This document shows, piece by piece, positions 28,778 through 35,940 of a stretch of 64,000 nucleotides of DNA. A model generated the notes under the pieces. The model was not told the DNA's origin and ran no database searches. It was given only the letters and a program-made list of their open reading frames with translations. The translations under genes were made by a program, and so were the position numbers. Every line of letters begins with the position of its first letter. The stretch's first letter is position 1. This stretch comes from Bremerella sp. JC817 (GTDB lineage: Bacteria > Planctomycetota > Planctomycetia > Pirellulales > Pirellulaceae), in the NCBI RefSeq assembly GCF_040718835.1, contig NZ_JBFEFG010000281.1, forward strand, positions 558,001-622,000, read 5' to 3'.

Positions 28778-28947
28778 CGTGGGCTCCGTTCCCCATCGTC
28801 TAGCGGGATTTCGGCTTCGGACATGGTTATCTTCTTGTCAGTCAGCAGCGTGCGGATGGTGATTGCCACGAACACGCAGAAGAACATCAACAGCGACAGC
28901 GTACCGATCCACGCGTACAGCGAGCTGTTTAAAAGGTCGCCTATCAT
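28774..28947 (-). CDS. ccoQ: CcoQ/FixQ-like small membrane subunit
   Basis: A 57-codon gene read directly from the minus strand. One transmembrane helix (about residues 10-31: LYAWIGTLSLLMFFCVFVAI) is followed by a charged tail ending in ERSPR. Position between ccoNO and ccoP, size and topology are those of CcoQ, which stabilises the cbb3 complex. It is joined to both neighbours by ATGA overlaps (28944-28947 and 28774-28777). Sequence similarity in such a small protein is weak, so the call leans on synteny. Confidence 0.82.
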   Translation of the reverse strand: MIGDLLNSSLYAWIGTLSLLMFFCVFVAITIRTLLTDKKITMSEAEIPLDDGERSPR

Positions 28948-31253
28948 TCCTGGTCTCCCATTTCGTTACCCACAGCCGCTTCCGCAGGCTCAGCTTTCTC
29001 CGCTTCTCCTTCGGCCGCTGTTTCTTCCGTTTTGGAAATATCGGTGCCCAATCGCTGGATATAAGCGATCAATGCGATCACTTTCTTCCCTTCAAGACCC
29101 GCAGGACCTTGCTGCTGAGCGATCTCGTCCGCGATTTGCTTGGCTTGGGCTTTCGCCACTTCGATCGAGTTCTCCAACACTTCGTCCGGATACGGAGCAC
29201 CCAGGTAATAAGCCGCTTTGACCCGTTCTGGAATCGTATTGAAGTTCAGATCCTGCTGCTCAAAATGCGGATAGTTCGGCATGATCGAGCCCTTGATGTA
29301 GTCACCTGGATTACGGAAGTGGATCAGATGCCACAGGTGGGATTGCCGTCCTCCTTCACGTGCCAGATCAGGACCGATGCGACGCGAACCCCATTGGAAT
29401 GGATGGTCGTAGACAAACTCTCCCGGCTTCGAGTATTCGCCGTAGCGGATCGTTTCCGCCACGATTGGACGAATCATTTGCGAGTGGCAGTTGTAGCAAC
29501 CTTCCGCCACGTAGATGTCACGGCCGGCCAGTTCTAGTGGTGTGTATGGCTTCACCGAAGCGATGGTCGGAACATTCGAGCGAATCAAGAAGGTTGGAAT
29601 GATCTCGAACAGCGAGGCGGCGATCACTGCGATCGTGACCCAGATGCTGAAGTAGATCGGACGACCTTCCCATCCGCGGTGCCAACCGAGACGCGTGAAC
29701 ACGTCCAGCTTCTTGGCAACGTTCACCACGGTCTCCAGCTTCGAGCCTTCAATGGCTGGTTCCTGATAGTCCTTGCTCAGTGGAGCGGCCTGGTAAACCG
29801 GCACTTCGTACGTCGACGGACGTGATGCCCATGTCTTGTAGAAGTTGTAGCTCATCATGCTGGCCCCACCCAGGAAGCAGAGGCCACCCAAAGCACGGAT
29901 CCAATAGAACGGTGCGAGGTTAACGGTTGTCTCGATGAAGTTCGGGTACACCAACTGCCCCTTGCTGTTCATCGCGAACCAGAGCAGCCCCTGATAAACA
30001 CCGACCCCATAGATCGGAATGATGTACAGCAGAATGCCAATCAGCCCCAGCCAGAAGTGCCATTCGGCCAGCTTCTTGCTGTAAAGCTGCGTCTGGAAAA
30101 CACGTGGCAATAACCAGTAGATCATGCCGAAGGTCATGAACCCGTTCCAACCGAGGGCACCGCTATGCACGTGAGCGATCGTCCAGTCGGTGTAGTGCGA
30201 AAGGGAGTTGACCGCTTTGACCGACAGCATCGGCCCTTCAAAGGTCGACATGCCATAGAACGTAATGCCCACGACGAAGAACTTGAGCACTGGGTCTTCG
30301 GTCACTTTACGCCAGGCACCACGCAAGGTGAGCAGGCCGTTGATCATCCCGCCCCAAGATGGCATCCATAACATCACCGAGAAGATCATCCCCAGCGACG
30401 ACGCCCATTCCGGGACGGCTGTGTAGTGCAAGTGGTGCGGACCGGCCCAGATGTAAATGAACACCAGCGACCAGAAGTGAAGGATACTCAGCTTGTACGA
30501 GAACACTGGGCGATTGGCGGCCTTGGGCAGGAAGTAGTACATCAGTCCGAGAAACGGCGTCGTCAAGAAGAACGCCACCGCGTTGTGGCCATACCACCAC
30601 TGCATGAAGGCGTCCTGAACGCCGGCGTAGATCGAATAGCTTTTGAACAAGCCGGTCGGGAAGACCAGATTGTTGAAGATATGCAAAATGGCAACGGTGA
30701 TGATCGTGGCAATATAAAACCAAATCGCCACGTAGATGTGCCTTTCACGACGAACAACGAGTGTCATGAAGAAGTTCACCCCGAAGAAGCCAGCCCAAAC
30801 CAACGCAATCAGCAAGTCGATCGGCCATTCAAGTTCGGCGTACTCACGACTCTGCGTGATCCCCAGCGGAAGCGTCACCGCCGCCAGGACGATGATCAAC
30901 TGCCAGCCCCAGAAGTGAAGCTGGCTGAGCGTGTCGGACCACATGCGGGTCTTCAACAGTCGCTGCGTCGAGTAATAGATTGCCGCGAAGATCGAGTTCC
31001 CGGCGAAGGCGAAAATCGCTGCATTGGTATGCAGCGGACGAAGACGCCCAAACGTCAGGAACTCGAGGTTCAGCGACAAGGCCGGGACCACCAGCTGAAG
31101 GGCGATGTAGATCCCAGCCAGGAAGGCGACCATACCCCAGACGACGGTCGCCGTCATGAATTGCCGGGTAATCTTGTCGTCGTACGAGAACGACTCGAGA
31201 TGCCCCGACCTGACTTGTGAACTTCCTGTAACGTTATCCTGCGCTGCACTCAT
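28944..31253 (-). CDS. ccoNO: Fused CcoN-CcoO, catalytic subunits I and II of cbb3 cytochrome oxidase
   Basis: Single gene encoding both the haem-copper subunit and the membrane c-type cytochrome. The CcoN part (to about residue 480) has the haem and CuB ligands in RPLHTNAAIFAF, YGHNAVAFF, PHHLHYTAVPEW and DWTIAHVHSGALGWNG. The CcoO part follows after a linker, with one membrane helix and the haem-c motif C586-Y-N-C589-H590. In proteobacteria these are two genes; fusions are known in other phyla. I used ATG 31253 (MSAAQ); ATG 31262 and GTG 31265 are in frame just upstream and also possible. The enzyme is a high-affinity oxidase used at low oxygen. A sigma-54 promoter lies upstream. Confidence 0.95.
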   Translation of the reverse strand: MSAAQDNVTGSSQVRSGHLESFSYDDKITRQFMTATVVWGMVAFLAGIYIALQLVVPALSLNLEFLTFGRLRPLHTNAAIFAFAGNSIFAAIYYSTQRLLKTRMWSDTLSQLHFWGWQLIIVLAAVTLPLGITQSREYAELEWPIDLLIALVWAGFFGVNFFMTLVVRRERHIYVAIWFYIATIITVAILHIFNNLVFPTGLFKSYSIYAGVQDAFMQWWYGHNAVAFFLTTPFLGLMYYFLPKAANRPVFSYKLSILHFWSLVFIYIWAGPHHLHYTAVPEWASSLGMIFSVMLWMPSWGGMINGLLTLRGAWRKVTEDPVLKFFVVGITFYGMSTFEGPMLSVKAVNSLSHYTDWTIAHVHSGALGWNGFMTFGMIYWLLPRVFQTQLYSKKLAEWHFWLGLIGILLYIIPIYGVGVYQGLLWFAMNSKGQLVYPNFIETTVNLAPFYWIRALGGLCFLGGASMMSYNFYKTWASRPSTYEVPVYQAAPLSKDYQEPAIEGSKLETVVNVAKKLDVFTRLGWHRGWEGRPIYFSIWVTIAVIAASLFEIIPTFLIRSNVPTIASVKPYTPLELAGRDIYVAEGCYNCHSQMIRPIVAETIRYGEYSKPGEFVYDHPFQWGSRRIGPDLAREGGRQSHLWHLIHFRNPGDYIKGSIMPNYPHFEQQDLNFNTIPERVKAAYYLGAPYPDEVLENSIEVAKAQAKQIADEIAQQQGPAGLEGKKVIALIAYIQRLGTDISKTEETAAEGEAEKAEPAEAAVGNEMGDQE

Positions 31254-31323
31254 GGCAATCATCACTCGCTCGCGTCTAATCTTTCCCGACTAATCAAGGG
31301 ATTCACCTGTGCTGGTCCCGTTT

Positions 31324-31339
31324 GGCAACCCTTGTGCCA
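31324..31339 (-). promoter_or_regulatory. Sigma-54 (-24/-12) promoter of the cbb3 operon
   Basis: On the minus strand the sequence is TGGCAC-AAGGG-TTGCC, matching the sigma-54 consensus TGGCAC-N5-TTGCW except for the last base, with the required GG and GC elements exactly 10 bases apart. The expected transcription start is near 31313, about 60 bases before the ccoNO start. The gene immediately upstream encodes a sigma-54 activator, which fits. Confidence 0.82.
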
Positions 31340-31569
31340 GAACCCTGCGACAGAATGTCCCAAGTCGTCAGGAAGCGTTGTGCAAGCAACGATCTCGCAT
31401 AGAGTTCCGACGAAGACCTGGGCCAATCCCGCGGAAAACGCGGGTTTGCATCCTGGACGTCGGCAGAAAGACCAGAGGCAGCTGCGGCAAGCCGAAAGGA
31501 GTTTGAGGGCGAATTTTTCGGCGAGTCACTGGCATCTCGGACTGAGCTTGCCAGTGTGCGGCAAAGAAC

Positions 31570-31603
31570 GTGCGGGATCGCACGGCGGTGTGCGGATCCG
31601 CAC
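31570..31603. promoter_or_regulatory. Two tandem 14-bp palindromes, candidate enhancer sites for the sigma-54 activator
   Basis: GTGCGGGATCGCAC (31570-31583, 5-bp arms GTGCG/CGCAC) and GTGCGGATCCGCAC (31590-31603, perfect palindrome) start 20 bp apart, so they lie on the same face of the helix. They sit about 265-285 bp upstream of the predicted cbb3 transcription start, the arrangement used by NtrC-type enhancer-binding proteins. They lie right behind the stop codon of the activator gene, but no T-run follows, which argues against a terminator. Confidence 0.65.
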
Positions 31604-31605
31604 GG

Positions 31606-32943
31606 CTATTTTGACTCGATTCCGTACTTCTCGAGAAGTCGATACAGAGCTCTTCGACTAACGCCCAGGGCCTGAGCCGCCTTGGTTTTGTTACGCTGAT
31701 TCGCGTCGTAGATCTGCTCGATATGCTGCCGAGTCAGTTGCCCAAGATCGGCGGTGGTGGCTTCATCTTCAGGCTCGATCGTGGCGACTTCTTCGGGGAA
31801 GTTTTTCAGTTCGAGCAGGTTATCATCCGCCAAGATCTTGGCCCGCTCGACCGCATTTCGAAGCTGTCGAATATTGCCTGGCCAATCGTAGCGACGCAGG
31901 GCTTCTACCAGCCCTGATTCCAGCTGCCAGCTGTTGCCGGCGAACTTGGTCAGCAGCAATGCCAGGTCTCCTTCTCGCTCGCGAAGAGGCGGTAGCGAGA
32001 TCGTGATCACGTTCAAGCGGTAGTATAAATCCTCGCGAAATTCGCCAGCTTTCGACGCCGCGGCCAGGTCGCGATTGGTTGCCGCGATCAAGCGCACGTT
32101 TGCCCGGCGTTCCTGGATCGAACCGACGCGGCGAAACGAACCATCTTCGAGCACGCGTAGCAACTTCGCTTGAAGTGGCAGCGCGAGCTCTCCGATTTCA
32201 TCGACGAAGAGCGTCCCGCCATCGGCCACTTCAAACAATCCTGGCTTGGCGGAAGTCGCCCCGGTAAAAGCACCTTTTTCGTGCCCAAACAGTTCACTTT
32301 CCAACAACTGTTCCGGCAACGCGGCGCAGTTGATCGTGATCAGCGGAAAGTCCGCCAACGGGCTCACGCGGTGAATCGCTTGGGCGACCAGTTCCTTGCC
32401 AGTGCCGCTTTCGCCCTGGATAAGAACCGCTTTGTCGGTCGGTCCGACCCGTTCGATCAAGCGGAACACCGACTGCATCGGGGCCGACTTTCCGATCATT
32501 TCCGAGCCGGAAGGAAGCTGCTGCTGAATGAGCTCTTTCAGTTGCTGGTTTTGCTTTCGCAGCGTCTGCGTTTCGGCCGCTCGCAGGATGACCGCCTCTA
32601 ACTCCTTCAGCCGTACTGGCTTGGTCAGATAGTCGGTCGTGCCGAGTTTCATTGCTTCGACGGCGGTCTCGATTGATCCTTCGCCGGTAAGCATGATGAT
32701 CTCGCAATCGGCGTCTGTTTCACGAAACCGGCGGACCAGTTCCAGCCCTGAAAGATCGGGCAGATGCATGTCGAAGACCGCGACATGAAACGCATGCTGC
32801 TGCATCAACGCCAACGCATCGGCTGCGGTGTTGGCGGTTTGCACTCGGAAGTTCTGTCGCAAAAAGTAGGTCTGAAGATCTTCGGTCAGGTACTCGTCGT
32901 CGTCGACAATGAGCAAATCAATCTGTTTCTGAGACGCCGTCAT
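31606..32943 (-). CDS. NtrC-family sigma-54-dependent response regulator
   Basis: A 445-residue activator. Receiver domain about residues 8-122 with acidic cluster D14-D16, phospho-acceptor D58 and K108. AAA+ domain about 148-370 with Walker A GESGTGKE (177-184), the sigma-54 contact loop GAFTGA (224-229) and Walker B TLFVDE (244-249). C-terminal Fis-type helix-turn-helix (about 405-442; KAAQALGVSRRALYRLL). I chose ATG 32943 because the longer frame overlaps the preceding gene and adds only an Arg-rich stretch. It is the last gene of the kinase operon and lies next to the sigma-54 promoter of the cbb3 operon, its probable target. Confidence 0.95.
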   Translation of the reverse strand: MTASQKQIDLLIVDDDEYLTEDLQTYFLRQNFRVQTANTAADALALMQQHAFHVAVFDMHLPDLSGLELVRRFRETDADCEIIMLTGEGSIETAVEAMKLGTTDYLTKPVRLKELEAVILRAAETQTLRKQNQQLKELIQQQLPSGSEMIGKSAPMQSVFRLIERVGPTDKAVLIQGESGTGKELVAQAIHRVSPLADFPLITINCAALPEQLLESELFGHEKGAFTGATSAKPGLFEVADGGTLFVDEIGELALPLQAKLLRVLEDGSFRRVGSIQERRANVRLIAATNRDLAAASKAGEFREDLYYRLNVITISLPPLREREGDLALLLTKFAGNSWQLESGLVEALRRYDWPGNIRQLRNAVERAKILADDNLLELKNFPEEVATIEPEDEATTADLGQLTRQHIEQIYDANQRNKTKAAQALGVSRRALYRLLEKYGIESK

Positions 32944-32956
32944 AGGTTGCAAATTC

Positions 32957-33355
32957 TTACGAGTTATCAGCCTTGTCCTCGCACGAGGAGCGTTCGGTCG
33001 TGGTCTCTTCAAACGATTGCAACGTCGACTGTAACTTCGCTCGGTTGATCGGTTTATTGAGATAGCGAACCGGTGGAATGGCTTCGGCTTTGACGATCCA
33101 CTCCGGGCATTGGTAAGCCGAAATGAGAATAGCAGGAACCGGCTGCTCTAGCCAGATTTGCCGCAGCGCATCTTCCCCGCTCAGCTCAGGCATCATCAAG
33201 TCGGTGATTACCATGTCTGGCACGTTACGACGGCACGATTCAACGAGAGCTTTTCCATCTCCCGCGACCGCGACTACTTCATGCCCCAAATGCGAGAGGA
33301 TCTTCACGAAGTAATCCCGCATATCAGGTTCGTCGTCGGCAACCACGATTTTCAT
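32957..33355 (-). CDS. Single-domain response regulator (CheY-like receiver)
   Basis: A 132-residue protein consisting of one receiver domain with the acidic pocket (ADDEP, residues 6-10), phospho-acceptor D52 (MVITDLMMPELSG) and the conserved Lys in YLNKP. There is no output domain; the C-terminal about 20 residues are polar. It sits between the histidine kinase (22 bp) and the sigma-54 regulator (13 bp). It could be an intermediate in a phosphorelay, a phosphate sink, or a second output that works by protein contact. Confidence 0.92.
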   Translation of the reverse strand: MKIVVADDEPDMRDYFVKILSHLGHEVVAVAGDGKALVESCRRNVPDMVITDLMMPELSGEDALRQIWLEQPVPAILISAYQCPEWIVKAEAIPPVRYLNKPINRAKLQSTLQSFEETTTERSSCEDKADNS

Positions 33356-33377
33356 CGAACAACCTCAACGGCAAGCA

Positions 33378-35420
33378 TTAGTCCTGCCCCAGAAACATCA
33401 TGACAAACTTCGCCCCACAGCCTGGCTGGCTGATCGGCTGGATCTGCCCCTTATGGGCCTCGACGATTCGCGATGCAATCGCCATGCCCAAGCCGGATCC
33501 TTTCGTTTTTGTTGTAAAAAAAGGATCGAGCATCCGCTTGGCGATATTCTCGTCGAATCCAGGGCCATTGTCTTGATAGGTTACCCGAACCTGCCCATCT
33601 TCGCTCTTCTCGAACAAAAGAGTCACTACCAGGGGGTCTGGTGTCGCCGCGAGCGAGTTTTCCAGCAGATTCCGAAAAACCTGGACCAGCCGGAACTCGT
33701 CGGCCTGGAAAGGAACTTCAGCCATCCCATCGATTTGAATTGTCGTCTCGCGACAGCGGCGCTGCGGTTCGGTCTGCTCCCAGGCCCTCCGGCAGAGAAC
33801 CGCCAGGTCGGAAGGTTTCGTTTCCAAAACGATCGGGGCGGCATAGTTCCGGACTTCATCGAACAGCAGTTGCAGGTCGTCTTGGGCCTGCTGCAGGCGT
33901 CCGATGAGCTTCATTTCCTGCGATTCCGGTTGGAATTCAAGTTCGAGCATTTCGGTGCAGGCCTGAATTCGCTGCAAGGCGTTCCGGCTTTCATGGGCTA
34001 AACCAGTGATCATCTGCCCGATCGCCGCCAGGCGTTCTGCTTGAAGTTGTTGCCGCCGTTGCTCCTCCATCTCGGTGATGTCGTGCAACAGCCAGATCTC
34101 GTCGATCGCGGACCGAAACTTCAATTGCGAGATAATGCGTTCCTCGCCATCGGGTCGGCGAATCCGGACTTCGGACTGCACGATCTTCCCTTCGGGTGAT
34201 TTGGCGGCTGACTCCTCGACTCGCTCCTGTTCCTCGACGATGGTCAGTTGTTCCCAATCGGCCAAGGTCGCCAACTCGGCTCGGGCATGCCCGGTCATCG
34301 ATTCGACGGCCTGGTTGACCTGAAGTTGCCCCCCGGCAACATAGACCGCCCCGGCTGGCAGACGCTCGATCAAGCGTCGAAGCTGATGCTCGCTTTGCTG
34401 ACGTTGACTTTCGATCCCTTTCCGATGAACCGCGTTGGCAATTACATTGGCCATCGAAACGAGGAAGTCACAGTCCGAGGCCTGGAATTGCCGTCGGTTA
34501 TGAAAGTGAACGCCGATCACGCCGTAGATCTGGCCTTCATTGCGGACGGCGACCTGCAGGCTGCTGACAACACGTTGCTCGCGAAGCAGTGGCGGGAAGT
34601 CGAGATCCGTTCGCAAGTCGTGATCGATGATCCCAATACATTCTTTATAGGAACAGACAAACTCGTAGTACGATTCAGGCTTCCGCAATCCGATCACGTC
34701 GTCGATCGCCGCGCCCGTCCAGCCAGCCGCCGACCGCAATCGAAACGAACTGTCGGCCGGGTGAAACTCCAGATATTCGGCACAATCTCCTTGAAGCGTT
34801 TCCATCAGGTGGGCAACGGCCTGGTCGTAAAGAACGTCGAGCGACTCCCCCGCCAGGGCATCGCGGCTTAACAGGGCAAGATGCTTCTGCTGCTTCAGCC
34901 GGGCATGGTCGACCGGGATCTGCCGGAATTGATATTCGGTTTGATAGGCATCCGACATGATCGCCAGGTCGAGGTCCAAACGACGATTGAGCGATTGATG
35001 TAACGCAATCCGCTCTTCGAAGGGGAGATCGTCTTGCCGGCAAAGGACACCGTTCAATGTGCCCCGGATCCGTGAGAACGCCGCGTTGACGTAAACCTGG
35101 TCGAGACCGATCTCGACATGCTGCTGGCCAATTTTTGATCGCCGATCGACATAGCTGCCGTCATGCTTCGCCAGCAGGGTATCGACCAACCATAACCGGA
35201 GGCTGGCCTGAAGTCGCTTGATCTGTTTTTCACCACCGGTAATCACCCGCGAGGCAGCGCGATGCTTTCGGATCTCGTCGTAGAAATCTTGAACGATTGG
35301 TTCAAAATAAGGTTCAAGACGGCGCAGCAGTTCTTCGGAACAAGCATCGTCCGCATCGGACCATGCAATGTATCGCTTGAGATCTTCGAATCGTCCATGA
35401 AAGTCAGAAGGAACACTCAT
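33378..35420 (-). CDS. Globin-coupled sensor histidine kinase (protoglobin-GAF-PAS-HisKA-HATPase)
   Basis: A 680-residue soluble kinase. Residues about 10-165 match the globin-coupled sensor pattern: FYDEIRKH, RVITGG, RLWLVDTLL, then KIGQQHVEIGLDQVY, whose H101 is the expected proximal haem ligand; Y47 is a candidate distal residue. A GAF domain (about 190-335) and a PAS-like domain (about 345-450) follow. The kinase core has H476 in GLAHESRN, the N-box N584/N588, DNGPGF (617-622) and GSGLGMAI (641-648). No membrane helix is seen, so oxygen, NO or CO would be sensed in the cytoplasm. It heads an operon with a CheY-like protein and a sigma-54 activator beside the cbb3 operon. Haem binding is inferred from sequence. 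Confidence 0.88.
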   Translation of the reverse strand: MSVPSDFHGRFEDLKRYIAWSDADDACSEELLRRLEPYFEPIVQDFYDEIRKHRAASRVITGGEKQIKRLQASLRLWLVDTLLAKHDGSYVDRRSKIGQQHVEIGLDQVYVNAAFSRIRGTLNGVLCRQDDLPFEERIALHQSLNRRLDLDLAIMSDAYQTEYQFRQIPVDHARLKQQKHLALLSRDALAGESLDVLYDQAVAHLMETLQGDCAEYLEFHPADSSFRLRSAAGWTGAAIDDVIGLRKPESYYEFVCSYKECIGIIDHDLRTDLDFPPLLREQRVVSSLQVAVRNEGQIYGVIGVHFHNRRQFQASDCDFLVSMANVIANAVHRKGIESQRQQSEHQLRRLIERLPAGAVYVAGGQLQVNQAVESMTGHARAELATLADWEQLTIVEEQERVEESAAKSPEGKIVQSEVRIRRPDGEERIISQLKFRSAIDEIWLLHDITEMEEQRRQQLQAERLAAIGQMITGLAHESRNALQRIQACTEMLELEFQPESQEMKLIGRLQQAQDDLQLLFDEVRNYAAPIVLETKPSDLAVLCRRAWEQTEPQRRCRETTIQIDGMAEVPFQADEFRLVQVFRNLLENSLAATPDPLVVTLLFEKSEDGQVRVTYQDNGPGFDENIAKRMLDPFFTTKTKGSGLGMAIASRIVEAHKGQIQPISQPGCGAKFVMMFLGQD

Positions 35421-35623
35421 TCAGGCTTTGCTTCCCTCGAGGCGGTCGTCATTCGGTTCCCTTCTTCCCCATGGCGTCCGGGTGCCAGATCGTTCTCAAA
35501 AAGTTGTCGTTTCGGTCGACTCGCAATGCTTCGATCTTCGTGGTTAGTCATCGAAGCCTTGGCGATCCCAGTCGGCAACTTTCCCCCACGTAACCAAGTG
35601 TGCAGTGGGGCAGCCTTCCACAA
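35417..35623 (-). CDS. Possible small protein translationally coupled to the histidine kinase
   Basis: A 68-codon frame whose stop overlaps the kinase start as ATGA, the same coupling used repeatedly in this neighbourhood. An internal Met (residue 25) would give a 44-residue, highly charged polypeptide. I recognise no family and see no strong ribosome-binding site, so it may simply be an untranslated leader that happens to be open. Confidence 0.25.
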   Translation of the reverse strand: MWKAAPLHTWLRGGKLPTGIAKASMTNHEDRSIASRPKRQLFENDLAPGRHGEEGNRMTTASREAKPE

Positions 35624-35697
35624 TAGGCGTTCCAGTTCGTTTCGCCTAGCAACCTTGGCAATCCGATCGTACCGGCGCCATAGCTCATAACTGGGAA

Positions 35698-35714
35698 AAG
35701 ATTTTCAAAATCTT
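35698..35714. promoter_or_regulatory. 17-bp palindrome in the divergent kinase/malQ intergenic region
   Basis: AAGATTTTCAAAATCTT is a perfect 8-bp dyad around one central base. It lies about 280 bp upstream of the kinase start and 225 bp upstream of malQ, in a divergent promoter region. It is not an FNR box (TTGAT-N4-ATCAA). It may be an operator for either gene. The remaining 500 bp of the region shows no supported gene apart from the doubtful small frame next to the kinase. Confidence 0.4.
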
Positions 35715-35940
35715 GTACGAACGCTTCAAAGATTGTGCAATGCTTGCGAAGATCACACCTGATACTTTCGAGATCGTTGGAAAAGTGTCGGAATCCGGGC
35801 CAAACAGATTACCCTCTGTAGGCGAAATAGTTTCGCCAGCCCTGCCCAACGGTTCTCTCTCGGATAGCAGCATTCCTCGATTGACTATTTGTGCCCCGTA
35901 TTGATGAACGGCGGCGGATTCGTTTACGGAAAACCGAACC

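Noticed and set aside
31570..31603. Palindromes after the sigma-54 regulator read as a terminator
   Set aside because: Neither hairpin is followed by a T-run on the minus strand, and the pair has operator-like spacing; the enhancer reading fits better.
35421..35700. Possible second sigma-54 promoter before the kinase (GGCAC near 35490, minus strand)
   Set aside because: The downstream half does not match: no GC element at the required 10-base spacing.
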